Of a DNA stretch of 64,000 nt, positions 36,492 to 45,256 are shown piece by piece; the stretch's first letter is position 1, and each line of letters begins with the position of its first letter. Source of the stretch: Streptomyces cellulosae (GTDB taxonomy: Bacteria; Actinomycetota; Actinomycetes; Streptomycetales; Streptomycetaceae). The translations under genes and the position numbers were made by a program. The DNA lies in NCBI RefSeq assembly GCF_000721105.1, contig NZ_JOEV01000001.1:1-64000 (forward strand), written 5' to 3'. Below the pieces are notes generated by a model, which worked only from the letters and a program-made list of their open reading frames with translations, searched no databases and was not told the DNA's origin.

Positions 36492-37298
36492 CTACGACTT
36501 GGTGCCGATCACCACGTGGGCGTACCCCTCCTCCGAAACGGCCGGGCGGGTCCGCAGGCCGGCCCGGGTGAAGGCATCGACGGCTGCCGGGGCCTGGCGT
36601 TCGCTCGTCTCGACCAGCAGGCAACCGCCGGGCGCGAGCCAGCCGGGCGCCTCGCTCGTGACCCGGCGCAGGAGGTCCAGGCCGTCCGGGCCGCCGTCGA
36701 GCGCGACCAGCGGCTCGTGGTCGCGGGCCTCGGCGGGCAGGAGTCCGATCTCGTCGGTGGGGACGTACGGCACGTTGGCCGCGAGGATGTCCACGCGGCC
36801 GCGCAGGTCCTCGGGCAGCGCCTCGAACAGGTCGCCCGTGTGCATATGGCCGCCGACGTCGAGGATGTTGCGGCGGGCGCAGCGCACCGCCGCCGGGTCG
36901 ATGTCGGCCGCGTGGAGTTCGACCGGGCCGAGCGCTGCCGCGAGGGCGGCGCCGACGGCGCCCGATCCGCAGCACAGGTCCACGACGACACCCGCGTCGG
37001 GGACGTGGGCGAGGGCCTGCTCGACGAGGAACTCGGTACGGCGGCGGGGTACGAAGACCCCGGGTTCCACCGCGATACGCAGTCCGCGGAACTCGGCCCA
37101 GCCCAGGACCAGTTCCAGGGGTTCGCCGGCGATCCGGCGGTCCACCAGGGCGGCCAGTTCGTCCGGTGTGCGAACGGCGGCGAGAAGGAGTTCCGCCTCG
37201 TCCTCGGCGAAGACACAGCCGGCGGCACGCAGCGCTGCGGCGACGGAGGCCCGGGACGACGGTGAGAAGGGCGGGGTGAGCGGAGACAGTGGGGGCAT
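36492..37298 (-). CDS. putative protein N5-glutamine methyltransferase (PrmC/HemK-like)
   Basis: This 268-residue class I SAM methyltransferase has an N-terminal helical domain ('LAALVDRRIAGEPLELVLGWAEFRGLRIAVEPGVFVPR') and SAM motif I 'VVDLCCGSGAVGAALAA' near residue 108. The catalytic motif reads 'NVPY' instead of the canonical NPPY. PrmC proteins methylate the GGQ glutamine of release factors. The altered motif suggests a paralogue with a different or relaxed target; the main prmC normally sits beside prfA, which is not here. The 246-base region before it is shared with the divergent MarR gene. Confidence 0.85.
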   Translation of the reverse strand: MPPLSPLTPPFSPSSRASVAAALRAAGCVFAEDEAELLLAAVRTPDELAALVDRRIAGEPLELVLGWAEFRGLRIAVEPGVFVPRRRTEFLVEQALAHVPDAGVVVDLCCGSGAVGAALAAALGPVELHAADIDPAAVRCARRNILDVGGHMHTGDLFEALPEDLRGRVDILAANVPYVPTDEIGLLPAEARDHEPLVALDGGPDGLDLLRRVTSEAPGWLAPGGCLLVETSERQAPAAVDAFTRAGLRTRPAVSEEGYAHVVIGTKS

Positions 37299-37501
37299 GG
37301 AAGCCGGAAGCCTTTCGGGAGCCGTGGGGCGCTCCCGCGGTCACCTACGGCCGGTGATCCGCACCGGTTCGAGGGGAGAGCACCCGACCTGACACAGCGG
37401 TAATGGGTCTCACCTCCTCGCAACGTCTTGGCTGGGACGACCCGCAGCCGGACGGTCACATTACCCCACCACCCCGTGCCGGAACGCCTCACCCGCACCA
37501 A

Positions 37502-37516
37502 GTTGTATTATGCAAC
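37502..37516. promoter_or_regulatory. imperfect palindrome before the MarR gene, likely autoregulatory operator
   Basis: GTTGTATTATGCAAC is an inverted repeat with one mismatch, located 28 bases before the MarR start. Read on the minus strand it contains GTTGCATAA, the same half-site as the fadH palindrome at 27177-27196. Confidence 0.7.
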
Positions 37517-37544
37517 CAGAAGACTGAGGGGTGAGGGAGGTTCC

Positions 37545-37988
37545 GTGGACATGACCGAGGCGGCGGTGGAGACCATCCAGCGGGAGATGACCGCGTTCGC
37601 CCGACGTGCCCGTGCCTCCGCCGGACGTATGCACCCCGAACTGTCGCTGGTGTCGTACACCCTGCTCGGGCACCTGGAGGAGAGCGGCGGTCTGCGCGCC
37701 ACCGACCTGGCCGCCCACTACGCCCTGGACAAGTCCACGGTCAGCCGTCAGGTCACCACCCTGGAGCGGGCGGGCCTGGTCGAGCGGCGCCGGGACCCCG
37801 AGGACCACCGGGTGCAGTTGCTGCATCTGACGGAGGCCGGCCGGCGGATCCTCGCCCAGGTCTCCGTGCGCCGCCGCGCCGCCGTACAGGAGCGGCTGGT
37901 GGACTGGGCGCAGGAGGATCTGGAACGGTTCGCCGCCTATCTCGTCCGCTACAACGCGAGGTCCGGTGCCGGGACCGAGGACGACTGA
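37545..37988 (+). CDS. MarR-family transcriptional regulator
   Basis: This 147-residue winged-helix protein has a dimerisation helix ('IQREMTAFARRARASAGRM'), a recognition region 'LRATDLAAHYALDKSTVSRQVTTLERAGLVERRRDPEDHRVQLLHLT' and a C-terminal helix pair. The GTG at 37545 has a GAGGGAGG site; an ATG two codons later is also possible. An operator-like palindrome overlaps its promoter. It diverges from the PrmC-like gene, and its 3' end overlaps the convergent acetyltransferase by 40 bases. Confidence 0.92.
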   Translation: MDMTEAAVETIQREMTAFARRARASAGRMHPELSLVSYTLLGHLEESGGLRATDLAAHYALDKSTVSRQVTTLERAGLVERRRDPEDHRVQLLHLTEAGRRILAQVSVRRRAAVQERLVDWAQEDLERFAAYLVRYNARSGAGTEDD

Positions 37989-38764
37989 GCGGGTGTACGT
38001 CCCTTCAACGGCCGTTCCGGTGCTCGTGCCGCGCCGAACGCCGTCGTGCGGCGCAACCGGAAGCCCAGGGCCTCGTAGAGCCGGATGGCGTGAGTGTTGC
38101 CGGCGCCGGTGTGCAGGAACGGGGTCTCGCCGCGTTCCCGGATGCCGTGGGCGACGGCGTGGATCAGCCGGGTGGCCAGGCCCTCGCCGCGGACGGCGGG
38201 GTCGGTGCAGACCGCGCTGATCTCGGTCCAGCCGGGCGGGTGCAGCCGCTCCCCCGCCATGGCGACGAGAGCGCCGCCGCGGCGGATGCCCAGGTAGGTG
38301 CCGAGTTCTATGGTGCGCGGCAGGAACGGTCCAGGCCTCGTGCGGGCGATCAGGTCGAGGATCTCGGGCACATCGGCTGGACCGAGCCGGACCGCCTCCG
38401 GGTCCGGGGCGGCGGCGAGACCCTCGTCCACGTACTGAACGCCCTCGACCCGGAAGGTGACCTCCCAGCCGTCGGGGAGCTGTCCCTGGAACCCGAGCAG
38501 CGGAACCTCGCCGCCGGGGCCCGCGAGTGCCGCGGCGTCCGCCCAGTCGTCCGCGGTGGGCTCGTCGGGCAGCGCCAGCCACGGTGTGACGTCGACGGGG
38601 TAGCGCACCACCCGGCCGCGCCACTCGGCGAAGTGCGCGTGCGGGCCGGTCAGGGCGGCGCGAGCGGGGTGGTCGAGGACGTGGGGCAGGTCGGTGGGCC
38701 GAGGCAGGCCGGCGGACGGATGTGACCTCGGCATGCTCGTCGTCACCGGGATGTCCGTGGTCAT
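37949..38764 (-). CDS. GNAT-family N-acetyltransferase
   Basis: This 271-residue protein has its acetyltransferase domain (FR47-like) in the C-terminal half. Motif A is 'ISAVCTDPAVRGEGLATRLIHAVAHGI' (R-x-x-G-x-A pyrophosphate loop), followed by 'FLHTGAGNTHAIRLYEALGFRLRR'. The N-terminal half is a degenerate related fold. The substrate is unknown. Its ATG overlaps the stop of the preceding oxidoreductase (ATGA, 38761-38764), so the pair is translationally coupled. Confidence 0.88.
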   Translation of the reverse strand: MTTDIPVTTSMPRSHPSAGLPRPTDLPHVLDHPARAALTGPHAHFAEWRGRVVRYPVDVTPWLALPDEPTADDWADAAALAGPGGEVPLLGFQGQLPDGWEVTFRVEGVQYVDEGLAAAPDPEAVRLGPADVPEILDLIARTRPGPFLPRTIELGTYLGIRRGGALVAMAGERLHPPGWTEISAVCTDPAVRGEGLATRLIHAVAHGIRERGETPFLHTGAGNTHAIRLYEALGFRLRRTTAFGAARAPERPLKGRTPAQSSSVPAPDLAL

Positions 38765-39687
38765 CGGGAGACCTCGATCACGACCTTGCCGCGGGCGTGG
38801 CCGTCCTCGACGGTGCGCAGGGCCTCACCGGCCCGGTCGAGCGGGAACGTTCCGGTGACGTGCGGGTCCAGGTCGCCGTTCACCACGAGTTGGGCCACCG
38901 CCTCCAGGACGGCCGCGTTGCGGGCGCGGGCCACGCGGGCGCCGCCGAGCCGCTCCACCTCCTCGGGCGGGGCACCGGCGGTGATCAGCCTGGTCCGGTC
39001 GGCGAGCAGTCCGGCGGACTCGGCCAGCACCTCGCCGCCCACCAGGTCGTACACCCCGGCGACGCCGTCCCGCGCGGCCGCCCGCACCCGTTCGGCCCAG
39101 CCCGGCCCGGACGGGACGTGCACGGCCCCGAGCGCCTCGACGAAGTCCTTCTTGCCCTCGCTCGCGACGCCGACGACGCTCAGTCCGAAGGACCGGGCGA
39201 TCTGCACGGCCGCCGCGCCGACGCCGCCGCCCGCGCCGGTGACCAGCAGGGTCGCCCCGGCGGGCAGGCCGAGCTGGCGGACGCCGTCGTAGGCGGTCGC
39301 TGCCGCGACGGGCAGGGTCGCGGCGCGCGTGAAGGACAGGCCGTCGGGCTTGTGGGCGGTCACCTCGGCGGGCAGCAGGGCGTACTCGGCGTACCCGCCG
39401 GCCACCGTGTTGCCGAAGACCTCGTCCCCGGCGGCGAATCCCTCGACGCCCTCGCCGGTCGCCTCTACGACCCCGGCGACCTCGTTGCCGAACACGACCG
39501 GGAACAGGCGCTCGCCGCTCTCTCCGGGGCGGCGGTAACCGGTGCGCTGCTTCCAGTCGACGGGGTTCACGCCCGCCGCGCGCACCGCGACCAGGATCTG
39601 CCCGGGACCGGGGACGGGCCGGTCCACCTCGACGAGTTCCTCGGCCTCCGGGCCGCCGTACCGGGTGAAGACGTACGCCTTGGGCAC
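38761..39687 (-). CDS. NADP-dependent oxidoreductase (quinone oxidoreductase-like MDR)
   Basis: This 308-residue medium-chain reductase lacks zinc ligands. It has 'YGGPEAEELVEVDRPVPGPGQILVAVRAAGVNPVDWK' at the N-terminus and the NADPH fold 'LPAGATLLVTGAGGGVGAAAVQIARSFGL' near residue 140. Members reduce quinones or enones. I chose GTG 39687 because AAGGAGA lies about ten bases upstream and the conserved start 'PKAYVFTRYGG' follows directly; a longer frame adds only a basic peptide. It is coupled to the acetyltransferase downstream. Confidence 0.88.
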   Translation of the reverse strand: MPKAYVFTRYGGPEAEELVEVDRPVPGPGQILVAVRAAGVNPVDWKQRTGYRRPGESGERLFPVVFGNEVAGVVEATGEGVEGFAAGDEVFGNTVAGGYAEYALLPAEVTAHKPDGLSFTRAATLPVAAATAYDGVRQLGLPAGATLLVTGAGGGVGAAAVQIARSFGLSVVGVASEGKKDFVEALGAVHVPSGPGWAERVRAAARDGVAGVYDLVGGEVLAESAGLLADRTRLITAGAPPEEVERLGGARVARARNAAVLEAVAQLVVNGDLDPHVTGTFPLDRAGEALRTVEDGHARGKVVIEVSR

Positions 39688-39927
39688 TGCTCCCACTCTC
39701 CTTCGCTTCCGCCGGGACACCCATGGCGGTCACGGCCGTCGGATGCCTGCACGCGCCACCGGATGGGGCACCAGTCGGCAAGGAGGACCGGCCCTCAGCT
39801 ATTCCCGGCGCGCGGGAGAGTTCATACGGCCTTCACGATCGTGGGGAGGGCCAGCGCCAAGGCATGCCTGACATGCACGTACGGTTGACGGCGTAAGAAA
39901 TCATCCCCGTAGTCACGCTGGAACCGC

Positions 39928-40525
<598 letters not shown>

Positions 40526-40533
<8 letters not shown>

Positions 40534-41296
40534 GACCTCGACTCACCCCGCCTTCACTCCTCCGACCCGGTTCGCCGTGCCCGGGCGGATCGTCGTGAAC
40601 AACCGGACCGCCGGGATGTGGCAGACCGCCACGCTCACCGAGATCCGCCGCGAGACGCCACGCGCCTCCACCTTCCGGTTCAAGGTGCCGAAGTGGGCGG
40701 GGCATCTGCCCGGGCAGCACCTGATGCTGCGGCTGACCGCCGAGGACGGCTACGCGGCCCAGCGCCACTACTCGATCGCGTCCGCGCCCGACGACTCGGG
40801 ACACATCGAGCTCACCCTCGACCACGTCGAGGGAGGTGAGGTCTCCGGCTGGTTCCACTCGGTGGCCGAGCCCGGGGACGAGGTCGAGGTGCGCGGCCCG
40901 CTGAGCGGCTTCTTCGCCTGGCCCGGCGACCGGCCCGCGCTGCTGATCGGGGCCGGCTCCGGGGTCGTACCCCTGATGTCGATGGTGCGGCACCACCGGG
41001 CGCGCGGGCTGCCGGTGCCGCTGCGGATGCTGGTGTCGGCGCGCAGTCCCGAGGAGCTGATCTACGCGCGGGAACTGGGCGCGGAGACGACGCCGGTGTT
41101 CACACGGAGCGCGCCGGAGGGTGTGCCGGTGGCACGTATGGCGGCCGCACATGTGGCGCCGCTCCTGGCCGAACAGCCTCCCGGTGGGTGGGAAGCCTAT
41201 GTGTGCGGCTCCAACGCCTTCGCCGAGCACGCCTCACGGCTGCTGGTCGCGGGCGGTCAGCCCGTGGACCGCATCCGGATCGAACGCTTCGGCTGA
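40526..41296 (+). CDS. FAD-binding oxidoreductase (ferredoxin-NADP reductase type)
   Basis: This 256-residue protein has an FAD domain with 'AAQRHYSIASAPDDSGHIELTLDHVEGGEVSGWFH' and an NAD(P) domain with 'PALLIGAGSGVVPLMSMVRHH' and 'AYVCGSNAFAEHASRLL'. It has no iron-sulphur domain. GTG 40526 overlaps the molybdopterin gene, so the two are coupled and probably form an NAD(P)H-driven redox pair. The last codons ('IERFG') lie inside the first unit of a 17-bp tandem repeat. Confidence 0.9.
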
Positions 41297-41346
41297 TCGG
41301 ATGCTTCGCCCGATCTGCTGCTTCGGCTGATCGAACGCCTTGGCTG
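41279..41346. repeat. 17-bp tandem repeat, four copies
   Basis: The units are ATCGAACGCTTCGGCTG, ATCGGATGCTTCGCCCG, ATCTGCTGCTTCGGCTG and ATCGAACGCCTTGGCTG. The first unit encodes the end of the flavin reductase, with the stop at the junction to the second. Confidence 0.85.
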
Positions 41347-41552
41347 GACGACCGGAGTCGCGGCCGGACGTCCTCCGGCCGATTCCCCGTGTCTCCCCGC
41401 GTCCCGTACCGACCGGCGTTTCGCCGTTCCCCGGCTGGGCACTCCGGACCGACGGCCCCCGGCCCCGTGCGCGGGGAGTGGGTGCACGTCGCCAGTGGAG
41501 GGGTACAAGAACCGTGTGGGCACTCGCAGGTGTGCGCGGTGCGGAGGTCGAC

Positions 41553-42134
41553 ATGCGAACCCGGGTGCGCGGCTGGCGTTGGCGGCGCAATCCGTTGCGG
41601 CGCCGGTCGGACGTCGTCGAGGCGTGGACGGTGCTGGCCGTGGCGTTGCTGCTGTTCGTGGGCGCTCCCCTGGCCGGGGCGATCGCCGGCTGGTGGGCCC
41701 ATGACGAGGCCCGCGCGGTCGCGCTGGTGCAGCGCGCCGAACGTCACCGGGTGCGCGCGGAGGTCGTCGGCAGAACTCCCGAGTCGCTGCCCTCGGTGGG
41801 CGGACGGGAACGCACCTACAAGGTGAGCGTGCGCTGGTCCGAGCCCGGCAGCGGGCCGCGGACGGCGACGGCGCGCGTCCCTGCGGGCACGCAGCGGGGC
41901 GACACGGTCGCGGTGTGGTTCGACTCCCGCGGCCGGAGCGTGGCCCCGCCGCCGGACGCGACCGCCGTCTGGCAGCACGCGGTCACCATCGGCGCCTGCG
42001 CCACCGGCGGCGCCATCGCCCTGGTCCTGCTCGCCCACTCAGTCGTCCGCGGCCGGGCCACCCATCGCAGGATGGCCGAGTGGGAACGCGACTGGGCCCT
42101 CACCGAGCCGCAGTGGACCCGCCGCAGGGCGTGA
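41553..42134 (+). CDS. Rv1733c-family two-helix membrane protein
   Basis: This 193-residue protein has helix 1 at about 21-44 ('AWTVLAVALLLFVGAPLAGAIAGWW'), an extracytoplasmic beta domain ('RTYKVSVRWSEPGSGPRTATARVPAGTQRGDTVAVWFD') and helix 2 at about 145-168, with a basic N-terminus ('RGWRWRRNPLRRRSD'). This matches the Rv1733c family of actinobacterial membrane proteins, whose role is unknown. The ATG at 41553 has a GCGGAGG site; a longer frame from 41340 crosses repeat DNA and is unlikely to be used. Confidence 0.82.
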   Translation: MRTRVRGWRWRRNPLRRRSDVVEAWTVLAVALLLFVGAPLAGAIAGWWAHDEARAVALVQRAERHRVRAEVVGRTPESLPSVGGRERTYKVSVRWSEPGSGPRTATARVPAGTQRGDTVAVWFDSRGRSVAPPPDATAVWQHAVTIGACATGGAIALVLLAHSVVRGRATHRRMAEWERDWALTEPQWTRRRA

Positions 42135-42211
42135 ACACCGACGACGCGTCCTTCCCCCGAACCCGTCTCGGCCCCTCCCCACACGGCGTCCGCGTCCGTA
42201 GGAGAGGGTGA

Positions 42212-42464
42212 GGTTCTGGTAGGTGAGGTTCCGGTAGATGTGGGGGTGCGTGTTGATCAGGCTGGGGGTGACCAGCCGCCCCGCCGCGGAGACCGTCGTA
42301 CGGGCCTCGGGCTCGTTCCCGGCGGTTCCGACGCCGGTGACCCGACCACCCGTGACGGCCACCCAGCCGCCCGGGATCTCCCGCTCCCCGTCGACGACGA
42401 GCAGCTCCGCGTCCCTGACCAGCAGCTCCACTGCGCCGACCGGCGATCCGGCGGCGGAAGTCAT
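42212..42464 (-). pseudogene. amidohydrolase (8-oxoguanine deaminase-like) N-terminal remnant
   Basis: From ATG 42464 the frame encodes a typical amidohydrolase beginning: 'LLVRDAELLVVDGEREIPGGWVAVTGGRVTGVG', then 'GRLVTPSLINTHPHIYRNLT', matching the metal-binding H-x-H and 'IYQNLT' of 8-oxoguanine/hydroxyatrazine deaminases. After that a 15-bp duplication repeats 'NLT', and the sequence becomes unrelated. About 400 residues are missing. Confidence 0.72.
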
Positions 42465-42569
42465 GCCGTCATCGTAGGCATGTGACCGAGGCGGGGACCT
42501 GGCGAGACGTCCGAGCTGCCACGTACGGTGTGATCATCCGCACTCACCCTGTCACAAAGGCGGTCCGAC

Positions 42570-43538
42570 ATGGCCCTGTTCGACCTTCCCCTCGATGAGC
42601 TCCGGGAGTACCGCAGCGCGTCGACCGAGCCCGAGGACTTCGACGCGTTCTGGTCCAAGACGCTCGCAGAAGCCCGCGAGCACGACCTGGACGCCCGCTT
42701 CGAACTCGTCGACACCGGCCTGACGACGGTGAAGGTGTACGACGTGACGTTCGCCGGGTTCGGCGGGCACCCGGTGAAGGGCTGGTTCGTCCTCCCCGCC
42801 GAGGTCTCCGCGCCGATCCCGGTGGTGGTGGAGTTCGTCGGGTACGGCGGCGGGCGCGGGCTGCCGCACGAGCATCTGCTGTGGGCGTCGACGGGCCGGG
42901 CGCACTTCGTGATGGACACCCGGGGCCAGGGAAGTGCCTGGGGCGGCGGCGGTGGCACCGCGGACCCGGTGGGCGGGGGGCCCGCGTACCCCGGATTCAT
43001 GACGCGGGGCATCGACGCCCCCGAGAACTACTACTACCGGCGCGTCTTCACGGACGGGGTGCGGGCGGTGGAGGCGGCCCGTTCGCACCCGCTGGCCGAC
43101 CCCGCGCGCACGGTCGTCGTCGGCGGCAGCCAGGGCGGCGGCATCTCGATCGCGGTGGGCGGACTCGTCCCCGACCTGGCGGCGGTCGCACCGGACGTGC
43201 CGTTCCTGTGCGACTACCCGCGTGCGGCGACGCTGACGGACCGTCACCCGTACCGCGAGATCGGCCTCTATCTCAAGACGCACCGCGGCCACACCGCGGA
43301 GGCCCTGCGCACCCTCTCCTACTTCGACGGCGTGCACTTCGCGACCCGTGGCCGTGCTCCCGCGCTGTTCTCGGCCGCCCTGGAGGACCAGACCTGCCCG
43401 CCCTCCACCGTGTTCGCGGCCTTCAACGCCTGGGCGCACGAGGAGAAGGCCATCGAGGTGTACGACTTCAACGACCACGAGGGCGGCGGCCCCTACCAGG
43501 AGGCGGCCAAGGTGCGCTGGCTGCGGTCCCACGCCTGA
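42570..43538 (+). CDS. acetylxylan esterase / cephalosporin-C deacetylase family (CE7)
   Basis: This 322-residue alpha/beta hydrolase belongs to carbohydrate esterase family 7, deacetylating xylooligosaccharides and cephalosporin C. The catalytic triad is visible: Ser187 in 'VVGGSQGGGIS', Asp273 in 'SAALEDQTCPP' and His303 in 'DFNDHEGGG'. The 'RGQGSAWGGGG' oxyanion segment is present. There is no signal peptide, so it is an intracellular esterase for imported acetylated sugars. It starts with ATG 42570. Confidence 0.93.
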   Translation: MALFDLPLDELREYRSASTEPEDFDAFWSKTLAEAREHDLDARFELVDTGLTTVKVYDVTFAGFGGHPVKGWFVLPAEVSAPIPVVVEFVGYGGGRGLPHEHLLWASTGRAHFVMDTRGQGSAWGGGGGTADPVGGGPAYPGFMTRGIDAPENYYYRRVFTDGVRAVEAARSHPLADPARTVVVGGSQGGGISIAVGGLVPDLAAVAPDVPFLCDYPRAATLTDRHPYREIGLYLKTHRGHTAEALRTLSYFDGVHFATRGRAPALFSAALEDQTCPPSTVFAAFNAWAHEEKAIEVYDFNDHEGGGPYQEAAKVRWLRSHA

Positions 43539-43934
43539 GGAACCGGGAGGTCTTCCCTCTCGCCGGCCTGCGGCCTCGGCGTCTCCGGCAGTCACCAGGG
43601 GCCGTCCCGGTGGGGCAGCAGCGCGGCGTGAGTTGCTGGCCGGTGGTGGACAGGAACTGGCCGTGCGGGCGGAACGTGCGGTCGCCGTCGCGGGATTCGG
43701 CGGCGGCGACCGGCCGGCTCCAGCGGTCCCGGCGGTACACGGAGCAGAAGACGACCAGCCGGTCGTGGTCGCAGACGGCGTTGCCGAGGAAACAGCCGCC
43801 GGCGTCCTCGCCCCCGGGCGTGGGCGACAAGGCTGTCGGCAGCGCCTCTCGGCTCAGCTGGCCGGACCGGTGCGGGTCACGCCGCGCGTGGGCATACGTG
43901 TGCCTTTCGGCGGGTCGGACAGCCTGCGGGGCCC
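43539..43934. other. about 400 bp, possible minus-strand gene remnant
   Basis: The minus strand around 43580-43830 reads 'GGCFLGNAVCDHDRLVVFCSVYRRDRWSRPVAAAESRDGDRTF', which looks protein-like, with cysteines and aromatic residues. It has no recognised family, no clear start and no proper end. I leave it unassigned. Confidence 0.4.
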
Positions 43935-44612
43935 TTACTCGGCTGCCAGAAGTCCGAGGCGGTTCAGGAGCGTCGCGGTGTCTGCGCCGGAGGTCCACAG
44001 ATGGGCGTTCCAGCCTGCCTCGAGCGCGGCTTCGACATTCACCCGGCGGTCGTCGACGAACACGATGGTTCCGGCAGGAAGCCCCAGCTCGTTCGTCACG
44101 TGGCGGTAGAGCGCGGGCTCGGGTTTGGCCAGGCGAAGCTCGCAGGAGAAGAACCAGTCGGTGACATGGTCAGCCCACGTCGTTCTCCGGGCTGCCGTGG
44201 CCATCTCCAGTGTCGCGTTGGACAGGATGCCCACGCGGACGTCCCTCTCCGAGAGTGTTCTGAGGAGGGATACGGAGTCCGGGCGGATGGTCGTCCATGC
44301 TTCGGTGTCGATGCGGGTCAGCTCGCTGACGGTGCTGGGCACCGCGGGGAGGCCGAGGTCGGCGAGCACCGCGCTCCAGAAGACCTGTGCAGTCCCGCCG
44401 CGGTCGTAGGCGTCCCGGTGGGCCCAGTAGGCGGCTTCCAGGGCGTCGGGCCTCTGGGACAGACACGCCGCGAGGGACGAATAGAGATCTGGCGGGGTGG
44501 CGAGCACTTCACCGAGATCGAAGACGACGACGCGGGGAGTGGAACGAACCCCGGGGTCGGACTGCTGCCCGGTGTCAACGCCGCCCGAGGGGGTGGGTGA
44601 GGGCGGAGGCAT
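43935..44612 (-). CDS. HAD-family hydrolase
   Basis: This 225-residue HAD phosphatase of the YihX/epoxide-hydrolase-N type has motif I 'VVVFDLGEVLATP' (Asp32 nucleophile), motif II 'GILSNATLEM', motif III Lys in 'LRLAKPEPALY' and motif IV 'IVFVDDRRVNVEAALEAGW'. The second Asp of the usual D-x-D is Gly, as in this subfamily. The ATG (44612) overlaps the stop of the preceding 2H phosphoesterase gene (TGATG), so the two are translationally coupled. Confidence 0.9.
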   Translation of the reverse strand: MPPPSPTPSGGVDTGQQSDPGVRSTPRVVVFDLGEVLATPPDLYSSLAACLSQRPDALEAAYWAHRDAYDRGGTAQVFWSAVLADLGLPAVPSTVSELTRIDTEAWTTIRPDSVSLLRTLSERDVRVGILSNATLEMATAARRTTWADHVTDWFFSCELRLAKPEPALYRHVTNELGLPAGTIVFVDDRRVNVEAALEAGWNAHLWTSGADTATLLNRLGLLAAE

Positions 44613-45232
44613 CACGTCACCTCCCACGAGTGGAGGTGGCGCCATGACATGTTCTGCCACCAGCGGCCGCTCCAGTCGGCGCGGAACTCGAACAGCGAGT
44701 ACCACCGGGCGACGAAGGAAGCGGGTGGCTGGACGGGAAGACCGGCCAGGAATTCCCCCACCTCGTCGGTGAGCCGGTTGTCGACCAACAGGTCATGCGA
44801 TGCCAGGGCGAGGTGCGCTGCGAACGCGTAGTCGGCCACCGGCGTCACCAGGTGGTCGTCGACGGGGACCGAGAGCGGCTCGACCGCCTTGGCGACCGCC
44901 GCGGCGACCCGGCAGAGCGGTTCGTTCGGCCGGGTCCCGGACGCGTCGAGATTGACGTCGTACTCATAAGTGTCCGAACCGGTGCGGGAGATGCCGCTGT
45001 TGTGGACGGGGAACGGGGCGACCTTCTCGAAGACCGGATCGAGCGCGGAGATGAGCTCGGTCTCTGTGGCGCGGGTGCACAGGTTCCCGATGAGGGTGGC
45101 GTGCGGCGGAAACGCTCCCGCCGACACAAGGCCGAACTGCTTGTTCAGGGCGAGCGTCACCTGGGTGACGGCCCAGCAGGTCGCCGGGTCGGGCCGGAGG
45201 AAGATTCCGTAACGGATGTCGGTCAAGGTCAT
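44612..45232 (-). CDS. 2H phosphoesterase superfamily protein (2'-5' RNA ligase-like)
   Basis: This 206-residue protein has the first H-x-T motif as His44-Ala-Thr46 in 'AFPPHATLIGNL' and a weaker second one in 'YAFAAHLALAS'. This pattern fits LigT/cyclic-phosphodiesterase folds, which act on 2',3'-cyclic or 2'-5' phosphates of RNA or nucleotides. The change of the second motif to H-L-A-L leaves activity uncertain. It is coupled to a HAD phosphatase, which could remove the phosphate it exposes. Its start lies 25 bases from a 16-17 bp tandem repeat. Confidence 0.75.
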   Translation of the reverse strand: MTLTDIRYGIFLRPDPATCWAVTQVTLALNKQFGLVSAGAFPPHATLIGNLCTRATETELISALDPVFEKVAPFPVHNSGISRTGSDTYEYDVNLDASGTRPNEPLCRVAAAVAKAVEPLSVPVDDHLVTPVADYAFAAHLALASHDLLVDNRLTDEVGEFLAGLPVQPPASFVARWYSLFEFRADWSGRWWQNMSWRHLHSWEVT

Positions 45233-45256
45233 CTCTTTCTGTTCCGCCCGGCGTTG

